NCBI RefSeq assembly: GCF_003403095.1
Contig: NZ_CP031555.1
Location: 4,617,001 to 4,681,000 of the forward strand
Direction: 5' to 3'
Length of the DNA: 64,000 nt
Origin: Thalassospira indica
GTDB lineage: Bacteria > Pseudomonadota > Alphaproteobacteria > Rhodospirillales > Thalassospiraceae
The notes beneath the pieces were generated by a model that saw nothing but the letters and a program-made list of their open reading frames with translations, was not told the DNA's origin and ran no database searches. A program made the translations under genes and the position numbers. Shown here piece by piece: positions 25,822-34,561 of this stretch; position 1 is the stretch's first letter; each line of letters starts with the position of its first letter.

Positions 25822-26787
25822 ATGAAGCTCCGTACCCTGCTCACCGCAGCAGCCGCAGCCATGATGCTGACCGTCGCACCCGCGTCGGCACAGCAACTGT
25901 CAATCGCAACCGGTGGTACCGGTGGCACCTATTATCCGTATGGCGGTGGCCTTGCGGAACTGATCACCAAATACATCGACGGCACCAGTGCCGTTGCCGA
26001 AGTCACCGGCGCATCTGTTGAAAACATGGGCCTGATTGCCCGTGGCGACAGTGACATCGCAATCGGTCTGGCTGATACCGTTTATGCTGGTTACACCGGC
26101 ACCGGTAAATTCGAAGGCCGTACCCTTGATAACGTTCGCGCCCTGGCGTCGATCTATCCGAACGCTGTTCAGCTCGTCACCATGGCCGACAGCGGCATCA
26201 ACGGCCTTGCCGACCTTAAAGGCAAGCGCGTTTCTGTTGGCGCACCGGGTTCGGGTACCGAAGTTTCGGCACAGACCCTGCTGAGCGCCAACGGCATCAC
26301 CTATGATGACATCGAAGAACAGCGCCTGAACTTCAACGAAACCGCAGATGCCCTTCGTGATGGTGACATCGATGCCGGTTTCTGGAGCGTTGGTCCGCCC
26401 ACCAGCTCGATTCTGAACCTCGCGACCACGCGTGAAATCAAACTGATCGCGCTGACCGACGATGAAATCCTGGCGGCCCTCGATGCAGAGCCGACCTTCG
26501 CACCGTACGCCCTGCGTAAAGGCGTTTACGAAGGTGTAACTGCACCGGTTAACACCATTTCGACCCCGAACGTTCTGTTCGTGAACGAAGAAATGGACGA
26601 GGAACTGGCATATCAGATCACCAAGACCCTGTTTGAAAAGGTCGACGAACTGATCGCCATCCACCCGGCAGCAAACGACACCACGGTTGATTTCGCTCTG
26701 AACTCGACCCCGATCCCGATGCATCCGGGCGCCCTTCGTTACTACGAAGAAACCGGCATGCCGATTCCGCCGAAGCTGATCAAGTAA
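25822..26787 (+). CDS. TAXI-family TRAP transporter solute-binding protein
   Basis: A 321-residue periplasmic binding protein. Residues 1-24 form a signal peptide ending ASAQ. The mature start QQLSIATGGTGGTYYPYGGG is the hallmark of the TAXI subfamily, followed by VTGASVENMGLIARGDSD and GKRVSVGAPGSGTEVSAQ. It is translated from an ATG with AGGGAGGA upstream. It should capture an organic acid for the fused permease encoded two genes later. The neighbouring dctBD pair suggests induction by the substrate or a related dicarboxylate. Confidence 0.93.
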   Translation: MKLRTLLTAAAAAMMLTVAPASAQQLSIATGGTGGTYYPYGGGLAELITKYIDGTSAVAEVTGASVENMGLIARGDSDIAIGLADTVYAGYTGTGKFEGRTLDNVRALASIYPNAVQLVTMADSGINGLADLKGKRVSVGAPGSGTEVSAQTLLSANGITYDDIEEQRLNFNETADALRDGDIDAGFWSVGPPTSSILNLATTREIKLIALTDDEILAALDAEPTFAPYALRKGVYEGVTAPVNTISTPNVLFVNEEMDEELAYQITKTLFEKVDELIAIHPAANDTTVDFALNSTPIPMHPGALRYYEETGMPIPPKLIK

Positions 26788-26788
26788 G

Positions 26789-27295
26789 ATGCTTCTGCAA
26801 AAGTTCGGGCGGCCAGCAATGGCCGCCCTTCTTCTCCTGATCACGGCATGTGCTGGCCCGGCCTATCAGGATCACGTCAAGCCCGGCACCGTTATTGATC
26901 ATCTTGAGGTGATCGGTGAGGACGGGGCGCTTCTGGCCAGAACCGAAATTCCGCGTCAAACCGGCTGGTGCCTGTATTGGAACCATTCTGTCACCGGTGA
27001 TGGCGTGATTGACTGTTATGTCGACGATCTTGGCAAGATGGTTCTCCATCGCGCCTATCAGCCCGACTTCGCGGCGGGACTTGGTCATTATCCCGGTCGC
27101 GGGATCCTGACCAGCGCAGAAGGCGGCGGATACTGGATCGAAGATATCGACGAACCTGTACGCGGCAATGCCTATGTGTTGCGCGTCGGCTCACTTGCGG
27201 TGAACCACCGCATCGTCACTGACCGTGACGAAATCAACCTTTCAAAGATGGCTGAACACACCCGTGTCACCATCCGCCTTGATACCGGGGAATAA
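26789..27295 (+). CDS. DUF1850 domain protein of the TAXI-TRAP operon
   Basis: A 168-residue protein with an N-terminal hydrophobic segment ending LLLLITACAG, which looks like a lipobox. The core WCLYWNHSVTGDGVIDCYVDD and GRGILTSAEGGGYWIED match DUF1850. It begins one base after the binding-protein stop and ends five bases before the permease start, so the three genes are co-translated. DUF1850 proteins repeatedly occur in this position, suggesting a lipoprotein accessory of TAXI-TRAP systems; the role is unknown. Confidence 0.8.
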   Translation: MLLQKFGRPAMAALLLLITACAGPAYQDHVKPGTVIDHLEVIGEDGALLARTEIPRQTGWCLYWNHSVTGDGVIDCYVDDLGKMVLHRAYQPDFAAGLGHYPGRGILTSAEGGGYWIEDIDEPVRGNAYVLRVGSLAVNHRIVTDRDEINLSKMAEHTRVTIRLDTGE

Positions 27296-27300
27296 ATTTC

Positions 27301-29316
27301 ATGTCCGAACAGGCAACGCTGCCATCCATGACGGATAGATTGCCACAGCCAAAACTGGTTCTGTGGGCAATCTCGATCGTCGCAGTCGCACTCTCTTTGT
27401 TTCAGATGTATGGCGCAGGGATCGAACCGCTTGGCCTGTTCTATCAACGCAGTATTCACCTTGCGTTCGTGATGTTCCTGGCCTTTTTGATGTTCCCGAT
27501 TTTCGGCAGCAACAAAAAGCGCGGCTTCCTTGGCTGGGTGATTGATCTGGCCTTCCTGGCCGGCGCCTTTACCACGGGCTTCTATCTTACGTTCTTTCTT
27601 GATGAAATCATCAACCGCGCCGGTTTCTGGAGCGAAACCGACCTGATCATCGGCGTGATTGCCACCGTTACCGTGCTGGAGGCCAGCCGCCGTGCGGTCG
27701 GCCTTGGCATGACCGTGATTGGCATCGTTGCCATCATTTACGCCCTGTCGGGTCCGCGCGGTGCACTGCCGTGGGTCGGTGAATGGCTTCCGGGCATTCT
27801 TGCCCATCGCGGCAACGACGTTGATCGCCTTGTCGGGCAACTTTACCTCGGTCAGGAAGGCATTTACGGCCTGCCGATGGGGGTTGCTGCGACCTATATC
27901 TTCATGTTCGTTCTGTTTGGGGCGTTCCTTGAAGTCACGGGTGCGGGTAAATTCTTCATCGATATGGCCTATGCCGCCACCGGCAGAAAACCGGGTGGCC
28001 CGGCCAAGGCCGCCGTTCTGGCATCGGCCGGTATGGGATCGATCAGTGGCTCGGCAATTGCCAACGTGGTCACCACGGGCGCCTTTACCATTCCGCTGAT
28101 GAAAAAGCTCGGCTACCGCCCGGCACAGGCGGGCGGTGTTGAGGCCGCAGCCTCCACCGGTGGCCAGATCACCCCGCCGCTGATGGGGGCGGGTGCGTTC
28201 CTGATTTCCGAATATACCCAGGTGCCGTATCTCGACATCGTTCTGGTCTCGATCTTCCCGGCGATCCTCTATCTCGGCACGGTTTATCTGTTTGTGCATA
28301 TCGTTGCCCTGAAACAGGGCATGCGCGGTATGCCGGTCGAAGAGCTTCCGGACTGGAAAGAAGTTCTCAAGGAAGGCTGGCAGTTCATCCTGCCGCTGGG
28401 CATCCTGATTTACCTGCTGGTGCTTAACATCTCGCCGATGCGGGTGGGTTTCTGGGCCATTCTGTCGGTGATGGCGGTTGCCGCCCTGCGTTATGCGCTG
28501 TGGTTCTTCTTTGTCGCCCCGCAGCAAGGTGAAAAACCAAGCCACGAAAAACTGATCGCTGCCATTCGCAAGGGCACCGCGATCACCATTGCCGCCCTTG
28601 AACTTGGTGCGAAAAACGCCGTTGCCGTTTCGATGGCTTGTGCGGTTGCCGGTATCATTGTCGGCGTGGTTGGCGTCACTGGTCTTGGCCTGAAATTCTC
28701 GTCGATGATGATCGCGTTTTCGGGTGGTAACATCGTTCTGGCGCTTGTTCTGGTGCTGATCGCAAGCCTGATCCTCGGTATGGGTCTGCCAGTCACGGCG
28801 TCCTATATCGTTCTGATCGTGCTGGTGGGTCCGGCACTGTCGAACGAGTTCGGCATTCCGCTTCTGATCGCGCATCTGGTGGTGTTCTGGTACTCGCAGG
28901 ACAGTAACGTGACGCCGCCGATTGCACTGGCGGGCTTCGCGGGGGCCGCGATTGCCAACGCCAGCCCCATGGAAACCAGCATTCAGGCGTGGAAGTTTGC
29001 CAAGGGTCTCTATCTGATCCCGGCCTTCATGGTCTTCAATCCGGAAATCATCGAAGGCGGTTCGATCCAGATCGTCCTTTGGACCGGCTTTACCGCGATC
29101 CTGTGTCTGGTCGCCTTTGCCGCCGCCCTTGAAGGCTATCTGTTTGCCCCGATGGATGTGCTTTCACGCATAATCATCGTTCCGGCAACCATCGGCGTGT
29201 TCTATCCTGACATCCGGGCAGAAATCGCTGGCACGATCGTCCTTCTTGCGGTTCTGGCCTTCAACTGGTGGCAGGGTAAAAAGAACACCCCGACACCGGC
29301 AGTCGCCGCAAGCTAA
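27301..29316 (+). CDS. TRAP transporter permease, fused 4TM-12TM (DctQM-type)
   Basis: A 671-residue inner-membrane protein with about 16-18 transmembrane segments. The first ~150 residues correspond to the small DctQ-like module and the rest to the DctM-like module. Hallmarks are GSISGSAIANVVTTGAFTIP, STGGQITPPLMGAGAFLISE, a second repeat GMGLPVTASYIVLIVL, and SNVTPPIALAGFAGAAIA. It is driven by a sodium or proton gradient and works with the TAXI binding protein. It is last in the sigma-54-controlled operon and is followed by a terminator. Confidence 0.95.
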   Translation: MSEQATLPSMTDRLPQPKLVLWAISIVAVALSLFQMYGAGIEPLGLFYQRSIHLAFVMFLAFLMFPIFGSNKKRGFLGWVIDLAFLAGAFTTGFYLTFFLDEIINRAGFWSETDLIIGVIATVTVLEASRRAVGLGMTVIGIVAIIYALSGPRGALPWVGEWLPGILAHRGNDVDRLVGQLYLGQEGIYGLPMGVAATYIFMFVLFGAFLEVTGAGKFFIDMAYAATGRKPGGPAKAAVLASAGMGSISGSAIANVVTTGAFTIPLMKKLGYRPAQAGGVEAAASTGGQITPPLMGAGAFLISEYTQVPYLDIVLVSIFPAILYLGTVYLFVHIVALKQGMRGMPVEELPDWKEVLKEGWQFILPLGILIYLLVLNISPMRVGFWAILSVMAVAALRYALWFFFVAPQQGEKPSHEKLIAAIRKGTAITIAALELGAKNAVAVSMACAVAGIIVGVVGVTGLGLKFSSMMIAFSGGNIVLALVLVLIASLILGMGLPVTASYIVLIVLVGPALSNEFGIPLLIAHLVVFWYSQDSNVTPPIALAGFAGAAIANASPMETSIQAWKFAKGLYLIPAFMVFNPEIIEGGSIQIVLWTGFTAILCLVAFAAALEGYLFAPMDVLSRIIIVPATIGVFYPDIRAEIAGTIVLLAVLAFNWWQGKKNTPTPAVAAS

Positions 29317-29340
29317 ACCATCTCCGTCCCGACGAAAGTC

Positions 29341-29374
29341 AAAGCCCGTAAGCGAAATGCTTGCGGGCTTTTTC
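29341..29374 (+). terminator. terminator of the TAXI-TRAP operon
   Basis: AAAGCCCGTAAGC and GCTTGCGGGCTTT form a long stem with a GAAAT loop and a T run, 25 bp after the permease stop. Confidence 0.92.
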
Positions 29375-29444
29375 TTGAGTGTTACCAACACACCATATGC
29401 GCTAACATCTCACGCAATCAGTTAGTGATTAGGATGTATCGGCG

Positions 29445-30116
29445 TTGACCAAAACTGCAATTACAAGACACGTCAAGGATTGGTGGCCGGTTCATTTGGT
29501 TTTGCTCGCAGCAATCTCAGTAATTGGGGTAGGTCTTTCTGGCAACTCATTGGTTGCTGGATGCACATCAAACCTCTGCAACTCAATACGAACCCTCCAA
29601 TGGGAGGCGTTGACTGCGGGATTGCTGGGTCTTGCAGGCGGTTTTTCTGTTATCGTTTCAACGAGGAAGCAAATTTTACATTCGGAGAGAGTTGCTCAGC
29701 AGCAGAGGGAGGATTTTTTATTAGCAGATGTCAATATTAAGCTAGCAGACATTGAAAATTTCTGCACTGGAGGAGAGGCTTTTATGCGCATCTCTCTAGA
29801 ACTCTATAAGGAGAACGAATTAAATTCTCCTGCTGACGAGATCATAAAATTACTTTACTCGGAAGATGGAATATCGCACGTAAGGCGCGTCATTCTCTCG
29901 GCAGATGAGATTCGGAAAAGTAATATTATCCCTCTCCCTTTACAGGGTTCTTTTGATCGTCTTGCGCGAACGATGAACGATCTGTGGAGATGTATTACTT
30001 CGACTGCTTTTCATAACATTCCCAAATTAGCTGCTGAACTTGAACGCGATATCGACTCAATGCGCTTTGAGTTAATCAATTATCGGAAGCAAATACTGAA
30101 TCTACGTCTGTATTGA
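29445..30116 (+). CDS. AT-rich hypothetical membrane-anchored protein
   Basis: A 223-residue protein with two N-terminal hydrophobic segments (about 15-35 and 53-72), the first followed by Cys-rich GCTSNLCNS, then a long charged helical region (about 75-223). No catalytic motif is visible. Codon use is clearly different from the neighbours: many A/T-ending codons and rare AGA/AGG. This suggests recent acquisition. It starts at a TTG preceded by AGGATG. The membrane plus helical layout resembles many uncharacterised accessory proteins. Confidence 0.62.
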   Translation: MTKTAITRHVKDWWPVHLVLLAAISVIGVGLSGNSLVAGCTSNLCNSIRTLQWEALTAGLLGLAGGFSVIVSTRKQILHSERVAQQQREDFLLADVNIKLADIENFCTGGEAFMRISLELYKENELNSPADEIIKLLYSEDGISHVRRVILSADEIRKSNIIPLPLQGSFDRLARTMNDLWRCITSTAFHNIPKLAAELERDIDSMRFELINYRKQILNLRLY

Positions 30117-30195
30117 GCCTCATCACAAATGTGCTAAAGACATCCCATTTATGATGAACTACTAGCTACATAGTTTCGGGCAGGTAGACAGGCAT

Positions 30196-30208
30196 AACCG
30201 GTACGGTT
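30196..30208. promoter_or_regulatory. small palindrome upstream of the MFS gene
   Basis: AACCG-GTA-CGGTT lies about 60 bp before the MFS start. The arms are only 5 bp, so it could be chance. Confidence 0.3.
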
Positions 30209-30262
30209 AAATTCCTCATACTATTTAATTTTGCGCCCCACTCTTACCTCGCCGGAATCCGC

Positions 30263-31537
30263 ATGCAGTTTTTGATCTTGCTTCGCCAAGCGCCCCGCCA
30301 ACTTGCCTTTGGCGCGTTGCACAGTTTTGGCTCCTCGTTCGGGCAGACGTTTCTGGTCGCACTGTTTGTACCCTTCATCTCGGCCAGCCTTGCACTCAAT
30401 GAAACCGAATTTGCCAATATCTATGCTGGGATCACCATTGCCAGCGCGCTCTGCCTGCCAGTCGTTGGCCGCTGGATCGACAAGGTCGATATCCTGTCCT
30501 ACAGCCTTGCCACCATGGCGTTACTCGCACTTGGCTGTGTGATGATTGCGCTCGCCGGCAATGTCTGGATGCTGATTACCGCCCTGTTTGTGCTGCGTCT
30601 GGCCGGTCAGGGGTTGATGAGCCATGTCAGCATGACCGGTATTGCGCGCTATTTTTCGCGCAATCGCGGACGGGCGCTGGCGATTGCCAGTTTCGGCTTT
30701 CCCCTGGCAGAGGCGATCATGCCCGCCACCTTGCTGGCCCTGATTGCCGCCTTTGGCTGGCGATACACCTATGCCGGGTCGGCGGCGTTTATTCTGCTGG
30801 TCCTGCTGCCGGTTGCGATCTGGCTTATTCGAAGCGATGCAAAATTCCGCAAGGCACCCGCGAAATCAGGCGAATCGGCCACTGCATCCGGCACGGCGCG
30901 TGCCGACTCCCCGGAAAGCCACCCCCAAAGTGATCACCCGCGCCTGTTCAAATCAGTTTATGTCTGGTTCTGCATGCCGATGCTGGCCGCGCCACCCTTG
31001 ATCATGACCGCCCTTTTCTTCCATCAAGGCGCGATTTCCAACAGCAAGGGGATCGATCTTGGCTGGTTTGCGGCAGGTTTCACGGTTTTTGCCATCACGT
31101 CGGTGTTGGGCGCGTTTGGCAGTGGTCCGCTGATTGACAAACATTCTGCCCGCCGCCTGTTTCCCTGGCATCTGATCCCGATGATGGTTGGTATTGCCAT
31201 TCTGGCCCTGACAACCACGCCGTGGGTGATCCTGATTTATATGGGGCTGGTTGGCATTACTGTGGGCTTTGCCACGACATTGCGCACCGCCATCATCCCG
31301 GAACTGGTGCCGCTTGATGAAATTGGCGCGGTGCGCAGTACACTTACAGCGGTCATGGTGCTGGCCTCGGCCATGGGCCCGGCGATTTATGGCTGGATGT
31401 TTGCGGCCGACATGTCGATTGCCACCATGCTGGTCGTGACCCTGATTGCCGCTGCCATCGTCAGTCTGGGGTCCTGGTTCTCGGAACGGCCGGGCTTTTA
31501 CATGCCGCCCAACATCGCCCCGAAAGAAGCCGATTAA
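30263..31537 (+). CDS. major facilitator superfamily transporter
   Basis: A 424-residue carrier with 12 predicted membrane helices in two bundles, separated by a polar loop (about 190-230, rich in Ser/Ala/Pro). The loop after TM2 reads VVGRWIDKVDIL, the MFS A-like motif, and the second bundle has the matching GSGPLIDKHSARRL. Substrate unknown. It is preceded by about 145 bp of non-coding DNA and followed by intergenic sequence with no strong plus-strand T run, so termination is unclear. Confidence 0.88.
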   Translation: MQFLILLRQAPRQLAFGALHSFGSSFGQTFLVALFVPFISASLALNETEFANIYAGITIASALCLPVVGRWIDKVDILSYSLATMALLALGCVMIALAGNVWMLITALFVLRLAGQGLMSHVSMTGIARYFSRNRGRALAIASFGFPLAEAIMPATLLALIAAFGWRYTYAGSAAFILLVLLPVAIWLIRSDAKFRKAPAKSGESATASGTARADSPESHPQSDHPRLFKSVYVWFCMPMLAAPPLIMTALFFHQGAISNSKGIDLGWFAAGFTVFAITSVLGAFGSGPLIDKHSARRLFPWHLIPMMVGIAILALTTTPWVILIYMGLVGITVGFATTLRTAIIPELVPLDEIGAVRSTLTAVMVLASAMGPAIYGWMFAADMSIATMLVVTLIAAAIVSLGSWFSERPGFYMPPNIAPKEAD

Positions 31538-31546
31538 AGCGTTTTG

Positions 31547-31585
31547 CGAAAAAAATGGCCCGGATCACAAAAGTGACCGGGCCAG
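31547..31585 (-). terminator. strong terminator of the 60-residue peptide gene
   Basis: A GC-rich stem (TGGCCCGG...CCGGGCCA with inner GTCAC/GTGAC pairing, one bulge) is followed on the minus strand by an uninterrupted run of seven T. It lies about 130 bp beyond the small gene's stop. The T run faces only the minus direction. Confidence 0.75.
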
Positions 31586-31712
31586 TCGGGAAAACAGCGT
31601 CAAATAGGGAGGAAGACGCTAGATAGAAACCGTCGTCATAGTCCCTGCCTGCGGGAGCACCTCTTGGGGAGGAAATCAATCGGCGCTCGACCGCATGCAG
31701 TTAGGTCGTCAG

Positions 31713-31895
31713 TTAGGCAGCACCGCCAACGGTGCCGGCCGGATGGTTTACGTCGGCTGATTTCTCGGAACCTTTGAACAGGTTACGGAAGAAGGAGCCT
31801 ACGAATTCAGCGCGGAGCTGCTGACCTTTACGTACACCTGCCTCGATTTCGGTGGTGGAGATGTAACGGGTGGTGATTTCTTCGTAAGTGGCCAT
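31713..31895 (-). CDS. short conserved-type protein, apparently highly expressed
   Basis: A 60-residue soluble protein beginning MATYEEITTRYISTTEIEAG and containing GQQLRAEFVGSFFRNLFKG, an amphipathic helix. The Arg-x-Gln-x-Leu-Arg-Ala-Glu pattern recalls small alphaproteobacterial helical proteins of the RSP_7527 type, but I am not sure. The ribosome site is a full AGGAGGT at ideal spacing, codons are those of abundant proteins, and the transcript ends at a strong terminator. It is divergent from a LysR-family gene, which may control it. Function unknown. Confidence 0.72.
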   Translation of the reverse strand: MATYEEITTRYISTTEIEAGVRKGQQLRAEFVGSFFRNLFKGSEKSADVNHPAGTVGGAA

Positions 31896-32033
31896 GGTGA
31901 CCTCCTAAAATTTCGTTCGTTGCGACGCCGTGTCGCTCTCGATGAACTCAATCTAATTTCCTTTACGGGGAAAGAGAATTACCTCAATATGCACATTACT
32001 TGTGAATGTCCGTCATAAATAGGAAAGCTGAAT

Positions 32034-33017
32034 ATGGATCGCGCCGCGGAAATGGAAATCTTTGTCCATGCAGTCGAGGAAGGAAGTTTCTCGGCCGCTG
32101 CCCGGACAATGCGCCTGTCACCGTCAGCTGTTTCGAAATACATCTCGCGCCTTGAAGATCGTCTGGGTGCCCGTCTTTTGATGCGCACCACCCGTCAGCT
32201 CAGCCTGACCGAGGAAGGCCGCGCCTTTTACGAACGCGCCCGCACGATCCTAAATGAGATCGAGGAAGCCGAAGAAGTCGTCACCCAGCTTTATGCCGCC
32301 CCGCGCGGGACGCTGCGGATCAACGCATCGGTGGCCTTTACCAAGATGCAGGTGGTGCCGCTGATCCCGGAATTTCTGGCACGCTATCCTGATGTGCGGA
32401 TTGAGCTGACCCTTGATGATAAATTCACCGATCTGGTCAACGATGGCTATGACCTTGCCATTCGCCTGTCGGCACTCGAAGACTCGTCGCTGATTGCGCG
32501 TAAATACGCGGTCAACCGACGTATGATCGTCGCATCACCGGAATATCTCGAAAAGAACGGTATCCCGCGCAAACCGCAGGATCTTGAAAACCATAACTGC
32601 CTGCATCTGTCATCGCGCGAAAGCTTTAACGACTGGCACTTTGAAACGCCCGATGGTCACGTGGCGTTCCGCGCACAGGGCTCGTTCTCGGCCAATGACG
32701 GTGACGTGCTGCACGAGGCGGTTCTGGCCGGGCTTGGCATGGCGCGTCTGGCCGAATACCTCGTCCATGAAGATATCCGTGCGGGTCGCCTGACCCCGGT
32801 TCTGACCGAATATGTCCATGATCAGGCATGGATTTCGGCGGTGTATCCGCATAAACGCCACCTGTCACCCAAGGTCCGGGCCTTTGTTGATTTTCTGGCC
32901 GAAAAATTCACCCCGGTCCCGCCGTGGGAGCTCGGCTTCCGCGATGCCCGTGCGGTGCGCCGCAACAGTGACGGCACCACCGACACCAGCAAAACCGCCC
33001 GCGATGTCGGCAAATAA
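32034..33017 (+). CDS. LysR-family transcriptional regulator
   Basis: A 327-residue regulator. The N-terminal winged HTH (residues about 6-62) includes GSFSAAARTMRLSPSAVSKYI and the linker helix start LEDRLGARLLMRTTRQL. The C-terminal two thirds form the co-inducer domain (PRGTLRINASVAF, DGYDLAIRLS). The last ~30 residues are polar and extend beyond the usual LysR length. It resembles the DmlR/AaeR-like branch. It is divergent from the 60-residue peptide gene; that gene and the regulator itself are the most likely targets. Confidence 0.9.
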   Translation: MDRAAEMEIFVHAVEEGSFSAAARTMRLSPSAVSKYISRLEDRLGARLLMRTTRQLSLTEEGRAFYERARTILNEIEEAEEVVTQLYAAPRGTLRINASVAFTKMQVVPLIPEFLARYPDVRIELTLDDKFTDLVNDGYDLAIRLSALEDSSLIARKYAVNRRMIVASPEYLEKNGIPRKPQDLENHNCLHLSSRESFNDWHFETPDGHVAFRAQGSFSANDGDVLHEAVLAGLGMARLAEYLVHEDIRAGRLTPVLTEYVHDQAWISAVYPHKRHLSPKVRAFVDFLAEKFTPVPPWELGFRDARAVRRNSDGTTDTSKTARDVGK

Positions 33018-33033
33018 CCGATAGGCACCTGAC

Positions 33034-33576
33034 CTAGAAGCCAAGCGCCTTCTGATATGCCGCAAAGTCAAACCGGAACTGCCATTCCGACGAATTGGAA
33101 AGATCATCCAGAATGCGGCTTTCGCCTGTGCGCGCAAAGCCGCATTTTTCATAGAACCGATGCCCGGCCTCAAACCGCGTATCGGTCCACAGCGTCACCA
33201 CCTGACATTCGGGATGGGTTTGCCCCAGCCACGCCAATGCCTTTGCCATAAGCTTTTGCGCCATACCGCGCCCGCGGACAGTGGGATGCAGATAAACCTT
33301 GTGAAGCTCAGCTTCGCGGGTGGCGGCATCATATTTAACCCCGAAACAGCCCAGAACCCGATCCAGATCATCGACCGCAACCCAGATCCGGCCGTCATCG
33401 GCCTTGAAGTCATCGGCAATCGCGTCAAGCTCGGGGAATTCGGCGGCACGATCAAACACGCAGCCGGGATAATCGGCAAACACCAGCGCGATCAGATCGG
33501 CAATGCCATCGCCATCGCGGTTGAAAGCTGGCCGGATCGTCAGATCACCACCCGCATGTGCCGTGATATTTGCCAT
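33034..33576 (-). CDS. GNAT-family N-acetyltransferase
   Basis: A 180-residue acetyltransferase. The acetyl-CoA pyrophosphate-binding loop is YLHPTVRGRGMAQKLM, preceded by the beta-strand pair of the fold (LGCFGVKYDAATREAELHKV). A late Tyr in GHRFYEKCGFAR is typical. The acceptor substrate is unknown. The start ATG overlaps the fmt stop by one base (TGATG), so the two genes are translationally coupled. Confidence 0.88.
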   Translation of the reverse strand: MANITAHAGGDLTIRPAFNRDGDGIADLIALVFADYPGCVFDRAAEFPELDAIADDFKADDGRIWVAVDDLDRVLGCFGVKYDAATREAELHKVYLHPTVRGRGMAQKLMAKALAWLGQTHPECQVVTLWTDTRFEAGHRFYEKCGFARTGESRILDDLSNSSEWQFRFDFAAYQKALGF

Positions 33577-34502
33577 CAGCCCAGCTTTACGCCCTTGGCA
33601 AGCTTGTCATAGCCGCGCAGCACCGCATCAGTATCCATCACCGATTTGCCCGGGCGCTGAATACGGGTCGGACGCAGCGCGCCGGTGCCACAGCCAATCG
33701 TCAGCTTGTCATCAAGGATTTCACCCACCGGGCCGGATTGATCCATCACCTCGGCCGCCTGCACCTTGATGCGTTCCTTACCCAGCTCGAAATAGGCCCC
33801 CGGCCACGGGGTAAAGGCGCGGATTTTGCGCTCGAGTGCAGCGGCATCATCATTGAAATCAAGCTTGGCCTCGGCGCGCTCCAGCTTTGCCGCGTAGGTC
33901 ACACCCTCTTCAGGCTGCCTGGTGGCAACAAGTTCCCCCTTGGGGAGCTTTTCAAGCGCCTCGACAATCATCCTGCCGCCAAGTTCCGCCAAATCATCAT
34001 GCAGGGCATTGGCATAAGTTTCCGAGGTAATCGGCAGTTCACCAATCAAAAGCATGTCACCGGTATCCAGCCCGACATCCATCTGCATGATGGTGACACC
34101 GGTCGCCGCATCCCCGGCCAGAATGGCGCGCTGAATCGGCGCTGCGCCACGCCAGCGCGGCAGAAGCGACGCGTGAATATTCAGGCAGCCAAATTTCGGC
34201 GCATCGAGAATGGCTTTCGGCAAGATCAGGCCATAGGCCGCAACCACCGCAACATCGAGATCAAGATCGGCAAAGGCCTGCTGTTCCTCGGCCGATTTCA
34301 AGGATACCGGATGGCGGACCTCAATCCCCTGCGCGTCCGCCCAGGCATGCACCGGGCTTGGCGTTTCCTTGTGCCCGCGCCCTGCCGGCCGCGGCGGCTG
34401 GGAATAGACGCAAACAACGTCATGACCCGCCGCCACCAGATCCTTTAGCGCCACAAGGGCAAAGTCCGGGGTTCCCATAAAGGCAATGCGCAGCTTGGTC
34501 AT
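33576..34502 (-). CDS. fmt: methionyl-tRNA formyltransferase
   Basis: A 308-residue enzyme that formylates initiator Met-tRNA using 10-formyl-THF. The catalytic Asn/His pair is in [18 protein letters not shown] and the Asp in [12 protein letters not shown]. The N-terminal Rossmann start is [16 protein letters not shown], and the C-terminal OB-like domain contains [11 protein letters not shown]. The ATG at 34502 is chosen; the open frame extends to 34568 but that part overlaps the divergent gene and lacks family residues. Its usual partner def lies about 1.1 kb away, separated by a gene on the other strand. Confidence 0.95.
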   Translation of the reverse strand: MTKLRIAFMGTPDFALVALKDLVAAGHDVVCVYSQPPRPAGRGHKETPSPVHAWADAQGIEVRHPVSLKSAEEQQAFADLDLDVAVVAAYGLILPKAILDAPKFGCLNIHASLLPRWRGAAPIQRAILAGDAATGVTIMQMDVGLDTGDMLLIGELPITSETYANALHDDLAELGGRMIVEALEKLPKGELVATRQPEEGVTYAAKLERAEAKLDFNDDAAALERKIRAFTPWPGAYFELGKERIKVQAAEVMDQSGPVGEILDDKLTIGCGTGALRPTRIQRPGKSVMDTDAVLRGYDKLAKGVKLG

Positions 34503-34561
34503 ATCACTCGTCCATTCATCTTTTGACTCTTCTGGCGGCAATTTGGCCTTATCCTGCCCAA

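Noticed and set aside
27172..28875. 567-codon minus-strand frame opposite the TRAP permease
   Set aside because: Strongly His/Arg/Asn/Gln-rich shadow of a membrane protein gene, with no domain or ribosome site.
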